A stretch of 64,000 nucleotides of DNA from Isoetes taiwanensis (Eukaryota; Streptophyta; Lycopodiopsida; Isoetales; Isoetaceae): the NCBI GenBank assembly GCA_021234155.1, contig JAJEKV010000034.1, forward strand, positions 5,994,028 through 6,058,027, read 5' to 3'. A program made the translations under genes and the position numbers. Every line of letters begins with the position of its first letter. Positions within the stretch are counted from its first letter, which is position 1. This document shows positions 1 to 10,839 of this stretch, in pieces. Under the pieces are notes generated by a model that worked only from the letters and a program-made list of their open reading frames with translations, was not told the DNA's origin and did no database searches.

Positions 1-70
1 CCAGATCCGGACAATGCCTTTGATCTCTAGATTGTTTGTGAACATATACTAACGACATTTGAATGGTGAT

Positions 71-184
71 GTGCATCTTTTGTGGACAATATTTTGCTAA
101 CACTGAATTTGAACTCATAATGTTGTTGTGCATCTTTTGTGGACAATATTTTGCTAACATTGAATTTGAACTCATAACGTTGTT
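71..184. repeat. 57-bp tandem duplication
   Basis: Two adjacent copies of a 57-bp unit beginning GTGCATCTTTTGTGG start at 71 and 128. They differ at only a few positions. No coding potential is seen in them or in the flanking 1-496 stretch. Confidence 0.85.
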
Positions 185-496
185 TTTATAGAATATGAAT
201 GTTGTTACAATTAAGATTATGATTGACTTTAAATTGTCAGGAAGTTTGCACCAGGAAAACCTGTCGACTAACACGATCACAGCGCACTTTGTTCCTCCCT
301 GCTTTGGCTGCCTCTTTTGGGTCAATGCAACTAAGTTAGTTACTTTGCTACATGACATAAGGCACCATAGATGAGGTGGAGCAAAACTCGTTCCTTCCTT
401 CCGAAGGTGGGAGCAATCCAACCTATGCTGATGCTCCATGCGAAAGCGACCCCATATCCAACATATTTGACGGTTCATGCAAAAGCGACCCCATTG

Positions 497-587
497 ATAA
501 GAATTTTGAGAAGCTTAGATACTATGTAGCTACACCTGCTGTAAACAGGTGTAGCGACATAGCATCTAGGCTTTTCAAAATTCTTAT
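497..587. repeat. Short foldback element (hairpin)
   Basis: The left arm starting ATAAGAATTTTGAGAAGC pairs with the right arm ending GGCTTTTCAAAATTCTTAT. The stem is about 42 bp and the loop about 7 nt. A partial relative of one arm follows at about 600-635 (GTGTAGCAACATAGTATCTAG). This looks like a small MITE or foldback element. The family is not identified. Confidence 0.75.
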
Positions 588-703
588 TTGATGGACCAAG
601 GCCGTAAACACGTGTAGCAACATAGTATCTAGGTGCGATTACAAACCTTATGGAGGGACCCCTCACTATGGAGAGAATGGCCGGGTCATATTGTTAAATG
701 GCA

Positions 704-860
704 TAGTTACAAAAGAAGTCTATGTCTAGGTTCCTTTCTTTTCATAAACCTAGATTCCTTCATTTTTCCTTTTCAAATGGATAGTTACAAAAGAAGTCTA
801 TGTCTAGATTCCTTCCTTTTTATGAACCTAGATTCCTTACTTTTTACTTTACATAGGAAG
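704..860. repeat. 78-bp tandem duplication
   Basis: TAGTTACAAAAGAAGTCTA occurs at 704 and again at 782. The following bases, including CTAGATTCCTT, also repeat, so this is a 78-bp unit in two imperfect copies. No gene is seen in it. Confidence 0.75.
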
Positions 861-925
861 TTATGCTTTCGACAATCACTAAAGAAACGTTTTTTTTTTT
901 TTTTTTCAAACTTAGTCCATTGCTG

Positions 926-1350
926 CTACAATGAGTACATCATTTGCAAACACTCTTGAAAAAGATACGAGGGTGCTAGAACTACGAGCTGAAACAGGGC
1001 AACAAGATTCGCCTCCCACGTCCACGTTGCTGCCAGAAGATCGTATGGAGGAGGTGCTGGGGCTGGTTCGTGAATGGGTGGTAGAAAACCTTCAGCGCAT
1101 ATTGGACGAACGAAAAGATGGAGCACACCGACGGTTGTTAACAGATGCCCAACTTGCTGATCTGTGGCGTGATCGTGTCAGTAGACTAAAAGTAGAGATG
1201 CGGCAGCTATTTAACTTATTGAGGGCACTTCCAGTTTTTTATCACTAGGATCTTTTGATAGAGGCTCACTTTGAGCTTCAAATTCTCAATATGTTTCGGA
1301 GGGAGTTTTGGTTATGGAGTCACAACAATGTATGCAATTGTAAAAAAATT
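926..1350 (+). pseudogene. Inverted-duplication arm A with a short hypothetical ORF
   Basis: An open frame at 931-1248 encodes about 105 residues rich in charged amino acids (…RMEEVLGLVREWVVENLQ…). It is probably helical and I do not recognise its family. The same sequence occurs in inverted orientation at 2195-2690, where the frame is broken. That conservation in two copies suggests a decayed transposon-associated or captured coding sequence. A T-run of about 18 bases precedes it at 889-906. Whether it is a real gene is doubtful: there are no introns, no recognisable domain and no known partner. Confidence 0.4.
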
Positions 1351-1625
1351 ATAATACTTTAGTGCAACATTGTCGACTTCGAGTAATTGTTTTCATTTTC
1401 AAGATGAATGTATCATCTACTATTATACATCTGTATTTGACTACTCGAGCTCTATTTTTCTTTTTTCGTGCTAACATCTTCATCGCCTTCTGCTATTGCA
1501 TACACAACCGGAACGGGTTTTCCTTCATACTATATGAGTATACATGTGGTTTTTGCTTGTTTACTTGCATGGGATTTACCCCCTGGTATAATGTAGAGCC
1601 TTTTGGGGCCTTGCATTATGCAAGG

Positions 1626-1681
1626 TGAAGCATTTTGGTACCGAATTCATGTCGGTGGGGTTCAAATCCCCATGCTTCATA
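1626..1681 (+). other. tRNA-like fragment with B box
   Basis: A 7-bp acceptor-like pairing (TGAAGCA with TGCTTCA) encloses a perfect 5-bp T-stem and loop (TGGGG-TTCAAAT-CCCCA), which contains a Pol III B box. Only about 23 nt separate the acceptor and T arms, so a D or anticodon arm is missing. It is therefore a tRNA-derived relic or SINE piece rather than a functional tRNA gene. Confidence 0.45.
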
Positions 1682-1781
1682 GGGTCTTCTCTAGTCGTTC
1701 TCATGCCATAACAGAGCAGCAGCAGGTAGTTGGCCATAGCTTCCCCCAGAAAGGGCTTGAAAAAACTATTTCACTTCACAA

Positions 1782-1991
1782 AATGGCCGGAGCAAAAAGA
1801 AAACATTTTCGCGTAAGCGAAGCTTGAGGTTAGCTTACGCGAACACATGTTCGCGTAAGGGAACTGTGAAGTTCGCGTAAGTGGAGCAAAAAGTGGTTCG
1901 CGTAAGCAAACTGCACAGTTCGCTTACGCAAACATGTGTTCCCGTAAGCGAACCTCAAGCTTCGCTTCACGAAAATTTTCCGGGCCGGATT
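1782..1991. repeat. 210-bp palindromic foldback
   Basis: The left arm (GGCCGG…TTTTCGCGTAAGCGAAGC) is mirrored by the right arm ending GAAAATTTTCCGGGCCGG. The motif CGCGTAAG or its complement CTTACGCG recurs several times inside. The arms are about 95 bp and imperfect. This resembles a foldback or MITE-type element and lies between the two arms of the larger inverted duplication. Confidence 0.75.
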
Positions 1992-2194
1992 TTTTTTCTG
2001 CCGTATTTTTGACGTTTAATACTCCAAAAAGTTGGCGTATCATACATAAAATACTTTTGACGTATAATACGTATGCCGTATTGAACCTATCCCTGGATAC
2101 TTCATCCTGAAAACAGTCACTCGAGCTGTCGCACTATAGTTAGGTTTCACTGTCGCATTATATCGAGCGGAATTTTTTTATGAGGGCATCCACT

Positions 2195-2690
2195 GCTGTT
2201 GTGACTCAATATTATCCACTCCAACAGAAAACCGTTGAGAATTCAAAGCTGAAAGCGACCCTCTTTCAGAAGATCCTTGTGATCATAACATGGAAGTGCC
2301 CTCAATATGATGATTAGATGCCGCATCTCTGCTAGTAGTCTACCGGCACGATCACGCCACAGATCAGTAAGTTGGGCATATGTTAGCAACCGCTCGGATC
2401 AATCTTTCCCTTCGTCCAATATGCGCTGAAGGTTTTCTACCACCCGGAGCCGAACCAGCCCATCACCTCCTCCATACGATCTTCGACACGAGCATTTGCA
2501 GATGTACTCGTAGAAGCCATCTCAACCCGCAACGTTGACGGTGGAGGCGAGTCTTTTTGCCCTGCTTCAGCCTGTAGTGCCAGCACCTTCATATCTTTTT
2601 CAAGGGAACTTACCCATGACAATTCCACGACTGAAGGCTCCCTGGGTGGCATGAGAGCGTCACCTTGCCTCCTGGCCATCTCCAAACGCC
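2195..2690 (-). pseudogene. Inverted-duplication arm B, decayed copy
   Basis: Read on the minus strand this matches arm A at 926-1350. Shared features are LEKD…VLAL/LELQAE, QKDSPP, EDRMEEV, and the DNA of the DLWRDR segment. The frame fails soon after the EEV block. The N-terminal part (open from 2685) is longer than in arm A and includes a VEMASTSTSANA insert. The protein family is unknown. Confidence 0.45.
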
Positions 2691-2867
2691 GATCACCCGC
2701 CGGGATACGATACCTAGAAGGAGGAAAAAAACACTAACAACAAGAAGGCCAGATGCTTGGTTTATATACTCAAAATTTACAGACGTTGCATGCGACGTCC
2801 GTCAACGGTCAACTCTGACACGTCACGACAGAGTCGGACGTCACGTCACGTACGTCATGTATCCGTT

Positions 2868-3170
2868 GCCACGTCCTCCACGTCGCATGCGACCTGACGT
2901 CGTGGCCAGCGAACATGTGCCACAGTGGACGCCATGTCAGCTAAGCTTTGCCACGTCCCCCACGTCGCATGCGACCTAACGTCATGGCCTGCGAACATGT
3001 GCCTAAATGGATGACACATCACATAAACTTTGCCACGTCCTCAACGTTGCATGCAACCTGACGTCGTGGCCAGCGGACCATGTGTTAGAGTTGATGCCAC
3101 ATCAGATAAACTTTGCCATGTCGTCAACGTCGCATGCGACCTGACGTCGTGGTCAGCGGACACGTATCAA
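2868..3170. repeat. 82-bp tandem repeat rich in ACGT cores
   Basis: Units start at 2868, 2950, 3032 and 3115, giving periods of 82, 82 and 83 bp and 3.7 copies. Each unit carries GCCACGTC, then CGTCGCATGCGACCTGACGT, then a GCGAACATGTG-type segment. The ACGT cores within GCCACGTC and TGACGTCG resemble plant bZIP target sites, and CGTCGCATGCGACG is self-complementary. Similar ACGT-rich sequence (2790-2860) precedes the first full unit. It could be a satellite seed, a promoter remnant or a transposon subterminal region. Confidence 0.8.
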
Positions 3171-5258
3171 CAATAGCTTCAAATTTTCCAAGTATTTCGC
3201 TCTGCTCTGTTTCAGTGAGGAATCGATTTTGTTTCATTTTTGAATCGATTCTTGTACAAGATTTGAAGACTAAAATCTTGCTGCAAAAAAATAGTCAATG
3301 CATCAAGCAAGCAAGAAATCTCTGCAAAAATTTGTTCCAACATCGAGCAATCCTTAAGGAATCCTGCAAAATGTTCTTTGATATATAGCATCGGCTACAA
3401 CAAAGTCTTACATTTTATTTCTGAGCAAAAACAGACCAAAACTGATATGTCGTTCCCTCTTTCTTCTGTTTATGAAGTTGTAGCCTCTTTCTTCTGCCGC
3501 CGAAGAACATGCTACCTCTGAAAACCCTAAAGCCATAACCAATCAACAGTTGGAGCACTAGAAGAAAGATCTGCAAGAAGCCAGTTGAAGCCATATTAAA
3601 GCACCTGAAGAAAGATCTGGCATCCCATTGCGGCGGCCCCGTCTCCCAGCCTTGTAGAAAAAAGAAGAGGGAAGGAAGGAAATCGAGGGGAAGAGGGAGC
3701 GGAAAGGGAAGGAAATCTACAACCCCATAGAAGGGAGTAGAAGCGGCGCTGCTCCGCCAAAACCGAAATATTTTCCGCCTTATAATTTTTCATTGACGTA
3801 ATTTGACCCATTATATATTACGTCAGGAGTAATGTGGGGGTTGGGGTGTTTTATTTATTTATTTATTATTATTTTTTTTTTTGGGGGGAGGGGGGGAACA
3901 AGGTGATCCTGGGTATCCCCCCGTGTTAAGCAAGTCATTACGCGTGGAGTAAAGGACTACGAGAGACCCGCTCTCGACTGCCACCGGTCGCGAGGCCCCT
4001 CTCTACATGTCGGAACGTTGTCCCAGACACCATTCCCCTACAAAATGGAAATAAGGGAGCGATTTTGAAAAAATACCTCAGATCTAGCAAAGAAAACTAG
4101 CTCCGAAGTCTTCTTGGGAAGATCCGACCTCAACTGACTGCATTTGCTCGAAGAACTCAAAAAACTGAAAGAACTTCGAAACTCGAATAAGAACTCGAAC
4201 TTCCTGTCTAATCTCGATTAAGAACTTCGAAACTTGTCTGCTGCGTTTGATTCGTCTGCTCGTTTGCTGCGTTTGATTCGTTTGCTGAAGCCGAAACTCG
4301 TCGCCGCGCTGGTTGTAAACCCTAAAAAAACCCTAAGAAGAAAACATGGAGAACCGATCACCCGGAATCAGGGGGCCGATTTCCATTCCGCGTTATTGGG
4401 GGTGCCACGTGGCAACGCAGGAATGCACGCCAGGTCAAAATCGCAACCCTATTTCTATTTTGTAGAATATCAGAGTTTGCTTTGTAGAATATCAGAGTTT
4501 GCCGCCTTTGTTGATATGGCTTCATGCCATTCGCTAGTCTCTCTTTTTTAGAGTTTAAAGCAAGTCATTATACGTGGAGTTTTTTTTGGAATTTATTTTT
4601 TGTTGGAACTTTGACCACGTCATTGTTATACCAAAAAAAATATTTTTGAACCCTGCGTGCCTTTTTAATCGTGGACGACACTGACGTGTCATCCTGCGTG
4701 GCATGTCCTGCCCCTCTTTCGTGGGAATTTTTTTCTTCTTCCTTACCCTGTTTGCATCCGATAATAGCGCCACTGCCAGAAGGAGGCCCGCGGAATATAG
4801 CTTTCCAGTAGGTAAGTCTGAGATTTGCACAAGGTCTTTTGTGGATTCTGTAAACGCGCTAAAAACGAGTGTCTGCTAAAAACGGCCTGTCTTCTAAAAA
4901 CGACTCTAATGAGTTAAGTTCTGAATGGATTCCAGTAATACAAAGTGGTGCTTCTTTTTCTGTAATAAGAGGATTACAAACTGCCGATTCTGTGGATTCA
5001 GTCGGTCCAAAAATGTTTTCAGTTCTTGTGCTGCCGCATCTCCTAGCATTTGCTAATGGTGCTACTTTATCTTCTTGCATGCAAATATATCCACGTATGA
5101 TCTTTTAGGTGTGCATTATCTAGAGCTAAGGAATACCTGCTGTGCTGATCCGAATTTCTTAGAAGAGCTTTGCTCATTTGTGGAGAAGAATGACTGTAAT
5201 GACTGAATATCCTGCGTGGCTTTTTCCAGATTTCTAACCCTGTTGCCCTGCGCCAAAA
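3171..5258. other. Intergenic stretch, no recognisable gene
   Basis: No coding domain is seen. A 23-bp near-identical direct repeat (AAGCAAGTCATTA then CGTGGAGT) lies at 3928-3950 and 4558-4580, about 630 bp apart, and could mark an old insertion. Clusters of AAGAACTTCGAAACT-like repeats occur at 4140-4290. The 3' end of this stretch is the upstream region of the gene starting at 5259. Confidence 0.6.
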
Positions 5259-6043
5259 ATGGCACAGCAGCCGCAACCGAATCTTCAAAATTTGGCTCAA
5301 GCATTGATCATGGTATCAAATGAGGTGGGCAATATTTCAAATATGCCCGTCATACAAATAAATCAACAAATGAATGCGATTACGGTAAGTTTGTAGGTTA
5401 AATCAGTTTATGTTTTGTTAGTGTATTAAACGAATAGGTTTTTGGTAAGTTTGTAGGTTAAATCAGTTTATGTTTTGTTAGTGTGAATGTGATTTTAGTA
5501 AGTTTGTAGGTTAAATCAGTTTAGAGTTAAATCAGTTTATGTTTTGTTAGTGTATTAAACGAATGAGATTTTTGGTAAGTGTGTAGGTTAAATCAGTTTA
5601 TGTTTTGTTAGTGTATTTTATGTTTTGTTATTGTATTTTTATAGGGGATGCTACAACAGCAGCAGCAAACGCTACAGCAAATGCAGCAAATGCAACAGCA
5701 AATGCAACAACAGCAACAGCAAATGCAACAACAGCAACAGCAAATGCAACAACAAATGCAACAAATGCAACAGCAAATGCAACAACTGCTGCAGAGATTA
5801 AGTGTGGGCGAGAAGAGGCAGATAGCGAGGGTGTTCAACTCTTCGTCGCAAATCAATGTGGATCCCCTGCCAAATGATGCAGATATTTTGCCGGATGCGA
5901 CGTTTCCTACTACAAGATCAGTTTTTTTCACTCTAAATTCGGCTGCAGTAAATCAGTGGCTGAATTTCTATGGGTTAGATGTGCAAGGTACATTACCTAT
6001 CAGAAGACGCAGACTTTTGCGGTTTTTGGGTATACCAATTTAA
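5259..6043 (+). CDS. Two-exon gene: Gln/Met-rich protein with Mug135-like C-terminus
   Basis: Gene model: exon 1 is 5259-5384 (42 codons from ATG, start MAQQPQPNLQNL). The intron is 5385-5644, with GTAAGT at the donor and TTTTTATAG at the acceptor. Exon 2 is 5645-6043 and ends in TAA. The phase is 0 on both sides, so the splice joins one open frame of 174 residues. Residues about 44-90 are a run of Gln with Met at regular spacing, predicted helical or coiled coil. The C-terminal 70 residues carry RVFNSS, DPLPN, FPTT, a WLNFYGL segment and a terminal RRRRLLRFLGI. From memory this order resembles the Mug135-like C-terminal domain described mainly in fungi. That assignment is tentative and its function is unknown. 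The start was chosen because exon 1 remains open and in phase to a canonical donor. No transposon domain is present. It is the only clean non-transposon gene model in the window. Confidence 0.6.
5385..5644 (+). repeat. Intron of the 5259 gene, built of tandem repeats with repeated donor sites
   Basis: The intron consists of about four imperfect copies (53-77 bp) of a unit containing GTAAGTTTGTAGGTTAAATC and TTATGTTTTGTTAGTGTATT. GTAAGT appears at 5385, 5445, 5498 and 5575. Using any donor after the first would add an in-frame TAG within 12 nt, so only the first yields the full protein. Confidence 0.75.
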
Positions 6044-7995
6044 ATAGGCTAATTGTCTATGTCAAAACTTTAGACTATTTAAACATGTGTAACCTCCTCC
6101 ATACGAAGGGCAAACTGCCTTGAAACTCGGCCCTGTGCAAGGCCTGTGATTTTGTTAAAACATTACTGTTTAGGAAAAAAAAATTGCTGTTAGGAAAAAA
6201 AAATTGCTGCTGGTGATTTTGTTACAGGTTGTTTGCAAAAAAATATTACTGCCCTGCTAAGTGGTTATCAAAAATGTTATATTAATGCTGGTGTACATAT
6301 GCAAAATGTGTTGCTGGTGCATATATGTAAATTGTGGTAACTTAGGAACATCACACTTAGGAACATGGCTTTATCTCTTGGTGAAAGAGGGAAGCTGAAA
6401 GGAAGCTGAAAATGAAGCTGCTTCTTGAGGAGCAGGGAATGGACCTTCCAAATGGTGATGTTAATTTGCTCCTTCCTGATTCTGCAAAGGACGAGGACAT
6501 AATCTTTTAACTGAGATTGAGATGCACCAAAATTGCTGGTAAGACAACTGACTTCATGTCAAAATAAATGTTCTGCAATAGTATAGGTAATTGTCTCCTG
6601 CTTTTACTAGGATGGAATTTAAAAGAACCCTAAATTGAGACTGCACGAATATACTTATCTATAGTCAGAAAAGTAAATATTCTTCTTCTCAGAAATGATG
6701 GCCAAGCTCGCATATTTATGAATTATCCAGTCCCAATGCCTAAATGGTCACAGATTTGCTTTTATTTTGCATCAAATTTGTTGTGTGATTTGATTTTTAA
6801 CCCAGGATTTCCTTCTGCTAGATGTTTGTAATTCACCAAATTTTGTGCTTAAACTGTTATTAGACATCACCTCTGTCTCGCAATTTAATGCCTTTCATTA
6901 AAACAGCAAAGGATTGAAGTCCTTGTATATAAAGTACTGACAGCATTTGTTACTTGCATGCTACATAATTCTCACTCACCCTTTACTTCATTTTTTGATT
7001 GCTGGCTCAAATATGTGCAGGCATTTTTATTTTACAGCCACAATTCGGCCATTGGGGATGTTAAGAAGCTAAGGCTTTCTGCAATTGCTTGATCTAACTG
7101 TGCATCGTTGGTCTCTGTCATCTGAATTACCCTGCCAGAGGTACCTTGTGCCTTATTGTATTTAAACATATATAAAGCATCATGCGTGTTGTAATATTCA
7201 AAAGATTGGAATAATGGCTAGCCTCATAAGGTGTGCTCCTTAAAACTGACTCTTATAAAAAATCTTTGAAGCTTCTGGGTTCCCTATTGTAGAACTCTTG
7301 TTGACTGAAGAATCCCAATATTTGAAGATTCTCATGCTGGGTTAAGTTTTCTGATTTTGACTTGAAAAGTTTCAAAGCCACTCCTATAGCTTTGGTGAGC
7401 GCCTTCTCCTTTGTTTTCGTTCTGGTTCTATCTGAATTTTTATTTTTTCCCAATCTAGGGTTCACGTTTGTATGCATGCCCGCTGTAGGCATTCTGCCAC
7501 TTTATAGCTGGACAATTCAGCTGCCGTATTCATCATAATTAGAGCAATTCACATCTTCCTACATGTAAAACACTTTGTTCATTTTTGAAATTCTCTTACA
7601 TCTCCTGGGATCCTTTTTTTTTCTTTTTTTTCTTTTTTCTTTTGCTGCTTCGGTCCTTGTTTTTTCGATTGGATGAGCAGGCCTTGCTAAAGGCAATCGC
7701 CACATGTAAGATTGATAATGATGTTTTGATGGCATTTGAATGATGCCTGAGAAGAGCCTTTTGCCATAACAACGCTTTTTGCCATAAACAGGACTTTTCT
7801 GCTTTGCCAAAGACAGAGTTTCTTGTTTGCCATAACATAGCTTTTTGCCTAGAACAAGGCTTTTTTGCTTTACTGGAACAAAGCTTTCTTTTCTTGTCGG
7901 AATAAGGCTTTGTCATAGTAGAGCTTTGCTCTAACATGGCTCCATAGTAGTGCTTGGCACAGCAATGTAAAGCCTCGAACCTATGCGTTAAGGGT
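6044..7995. other. AT-rich intergenic stretch, no recognisable gene
   Basis: I see no domain-bearing ORF. A short plus-strand segment around 6395-6510 (…LLLEEQGMDLPNGDVNLLLPD…) could be an exon relic but is too short to assign. At about 7740-7900, imperfect short repeats of GCTTTTTGCCATAACA-like sequence occur. A T/TTC-rich tract lies at 7612-7642. Confidence 0.5.
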
Positions 7996-8147
7996 GATAA
8001 CGCCCTGCCCCACGGGCGTTATTGGAAAAAAAAATTCGTGCCATGGCCAAAATGGCTTGGGCATGCTGCGCACACGCACGCCCGAGCCATTTTGGCCATA
8101 GCCCTCAATTTTTTTTTTCAATGACGCCCGTAGCGCACGAAGTTATC
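7996..8147. repeat. 152-bp foldback element
   Basis: The arms GATAAC…ACGGGCGTTATTG…GGCCAAAATGGC and GCCATTTTGGCC…CAATGACGCCCGT…GTTATC are inverted copies with a short centre near 8070. An A-run in one arm faces a T-run in the other. It is MITE-like, and no clear target duplication was found. Confidence 0.75.
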
Positions 8148-8149
8148 TA

Positions 8150-8491
8150 CACTGTATATATCCCTCAAGTTTGTAAATATTCCAAAAATACCCTTTAAAT
8201 GAAGAGCTTTCTAATAAGATCAAATTCATCTAAATCGAAGTTGAAGTTTACAAGTTATGTTGATTTGAGTTGTCTTTTATAACACTTCTTCAAAATATTG
8301 TAACTTGAAGATTCCAAACTCCATTTTTAGATGATTCTATTGTTGCGGGATAGATCTCACTTTCATCCCCAAGTCCCATGGAGGAAACTTTTATATTTGA
8401 TCGATGACAAAAAATCTATTGCCATGTAAGCCAAATACCCTGTTTCTAGGGATATTTTTAGAATATTGACAAACTTGAGGGTATATTTCCC
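8150..8491 (-). mobile_element. Degenerate MITE, same family as 22780-23246
   Basis: The sequence from CCCTCAAGTTTGTAAATATTCC to GGGTATATTTCCC has inverted ends. Blocks match the better preserved copy at 22780-23246 read in reverse: AATGAAGAG, TCATCTAAATC, GAAGATTC, TAGATCTCACT. The left terminal GGGAAAT part is lost, so no target duplication can be defined. Confidence 0.6.
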
Positions 8492-10839
8492 ATGCACAAA
8501 TTTGTTCTTTGATCTGAAAGGTGCAAGGATGCCATTATTTTAACAAGCATGCGTTAGCAAGATCTTTTTATTCTTGAAATGCTAATTTGAGTCATTTGCT
8601 TGATCTTCCTTCTCCCAAACCTTAGATTTTTCAAAGGACCACAAATTCTATTCAAAAGATAACAATAAAATAAAATGCAACTAGCAGTAATAAGGCAAGC
8701 TTGAGGCAAAAGGTGGAAAGAAGGGGGTGCATGATGGAAGAAGAATGGCCAAGAATAAGTTTGGGTGGAAAAAAATGCAAGAGGGAGAACAGGAGAACCT
8801 GTTATGGCTAGTAGTGGATATATCGATTTCCTTATAATTTATCTATTTCATGCCTTGCAATAAGTTTAGGTATCTTGCTTGTTAAGTTGGTGAAGGGCGT
8901 ATAATATCTTGGCATACGGGGTTCAATATGCTCATGTCCTTTTTCTGCATAAGATGGATGAGAATAAGAATCTTGTTTAGATGGATGGTATATAAGAAGG
9001 TAACTAGTGGCCCCTATTGGAACTTCCGCCATAGCTTAGTCAAGAGAGTACACATTTTTCAACAAGACTTTCTTCAAGAAACCATTTGTTTGCATTGCAG
9101 TCATGTGTTTTCTATGTTTGTTTCCTATGATCTAAAAAAACTTCGTAATATGGTGTTGGGGAATGTGAGTATTATCTCAATATAGAATCTTCTTCACTTT
9201 TGTTTTGGTCTTAGACTCCTAAGGTAAACAACAAAGAAATAGTGACGATTTACAGAAGAGTTGCCTTGTCATTGTAAGCCCCAACTTCATATTGAGAGTA
9301 TTAAATTTTGCAAAAGGAATAAGTAGGGTCTTATAGAAAATGTTATTGCAAGCAAGTGCATGTCATTAAGAAAGAGATTATCCTTTGACCAAATTGCATG
9401 CTTTAACATCCAAAGGCTAAAGGTTTATATATTTATGTGAAATTGATATTGCACGACACAACTTGCAAAGCTATAGTTTGTTTTGAGATGCAAATGAAAT
9501 TGACTTTTTCGGGTCACACGACTCAATCTTGCCAAAGAAAGACTCCAATAGGTCCCGTTTGAAGTTGTTCATCTACAATTCAACAGGCAAGTCCATCACA
9601 AATCTACAATTTTAGATTATTGATATATGGCCTTTCTTCCATAACTTGGTTGAATGCTTCAAATGGTCTATAGTACTTTGCCTTAGCCTTCTCAATCTAA
9701 AGATTTGAGTGCCAAGTTGATATGTAAGGGAATATAAATAGGATGTCGATTGAAAGGGATAAAACCTTTCGAACAATAGAACAATATTATGAATCCTATC
9801 GCTCGATCCACTACATCACTCAATCCTGGCCTTTCAGACCAAAACCAACCTAGGAAAATTCATGTGAGATTAAATCTGGGCCGTCATGATGAAAACCTAA
9901 AATTTGGAATACTAATGGTATAAAAATATGGTTGAATACACTCTTATTCAATGGCCCAATGGTTAACTTTACCAAATACATAAATATAGAATAGAATAGA
10001 ATAATTTAACGTCATATTGACCCATAGTGGCCTCATGACCACGAATACATGGTTTGAGTACAGCTTCAAACACCAGATTAAACATCTTGTCTAAGAGGTC
10101 ATAAGACACTGGGTGACTAGTTTTGTAGTTTCGGGTCTGATAGTGAGTGATCAAAGAAACCCTTTTTGGGAAAAAACCACTCCCGCCTCAGACCTGCTTA
10201 CCCATTATTGTCCACATATGGTACACGCATGCCGCTTGCACCATGGGAATTCATACTTGTTATCTTCATTTGCTTATATCTGCATTCATGTTCCTCGAGA
10301 ATCCTTCTGGTAGCTATTGCTGTCCATTTCGCTTTTGAGCCATCTCTTATGCCTTCTACTACTGTTGTGCCCCAATTCACCTTCCCACTGTCTCCCTTGA
10401 TCCCATCATATGCCGACCATCTCTCCTATACATGCTCCTAGTCCTCTATTTCTGCTAGGCCACATAGCTTACATAGTCTTTGGTCCCTTTCAATCGTTGG
10501 TCGTGCCCATCTGCCTCTCTCAATCCATAATTTGTGATTTTCTATTCAAATCTGGCTATTGTTATTCTCTCAAATTTATTTATGTTGCTATCCATAAAGA
10601 TTTTTTGTCTGATGATTCCTTCAGGGTTCGTACTCTCCAAGTATAATCCTAGCTACATCCGGCTGATTCCTTATCCACTGTCGGAATAGTCTTGTTCTTA
10701 AATTGCAATGCTCTCCTTGGATTCTCATGTCATCTACTTCTCTCCACAGGACACAACCCAGTTTGTTCGCCCATTGTTGCACTTTCTGTAGCCATCGTCC
10801 ATCATTGCTTCCTGCCATATTCTTTGATTCCTCAATTGC
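8492..10839. other. Intergenic stretch, no recognisable gene
   Basis: Only short unsupported open frames are seen on both strands, with no recognisable domains. A minus-strand frame around 10625-10850 (…WLQKVQQWANKLGCVLWREVDDM…) looks protein-like but was not identified. It may be a gene or transposon fragment. Confidence 0.5.

Noticed and set aside
3928-4580. A ~630-bp insertion bounded by the 23-bp direct repeat AAGCAAGTCATTA…CGTGGAGT
   Set aside because: The repeat is imperfect at two bases and too long for a usual DNA-transposon duplication. No element ends are seen inside, so it is noted only as a repeat.
5608-5931. Cys-rich minus-strand frame (CCICCCICC…)
   Set aside because: It is the complement of the CAA/CAG/ATG-rich Gln/Met exon. 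The plus frame has a coherent spliced model.
7559-7937. Two Lys/Arg-rich minus-strand ORFs
   Set aside because: They arise from a TTC/T-rich tract and short GCTTTTTGCC repeats. No domain or splice context.
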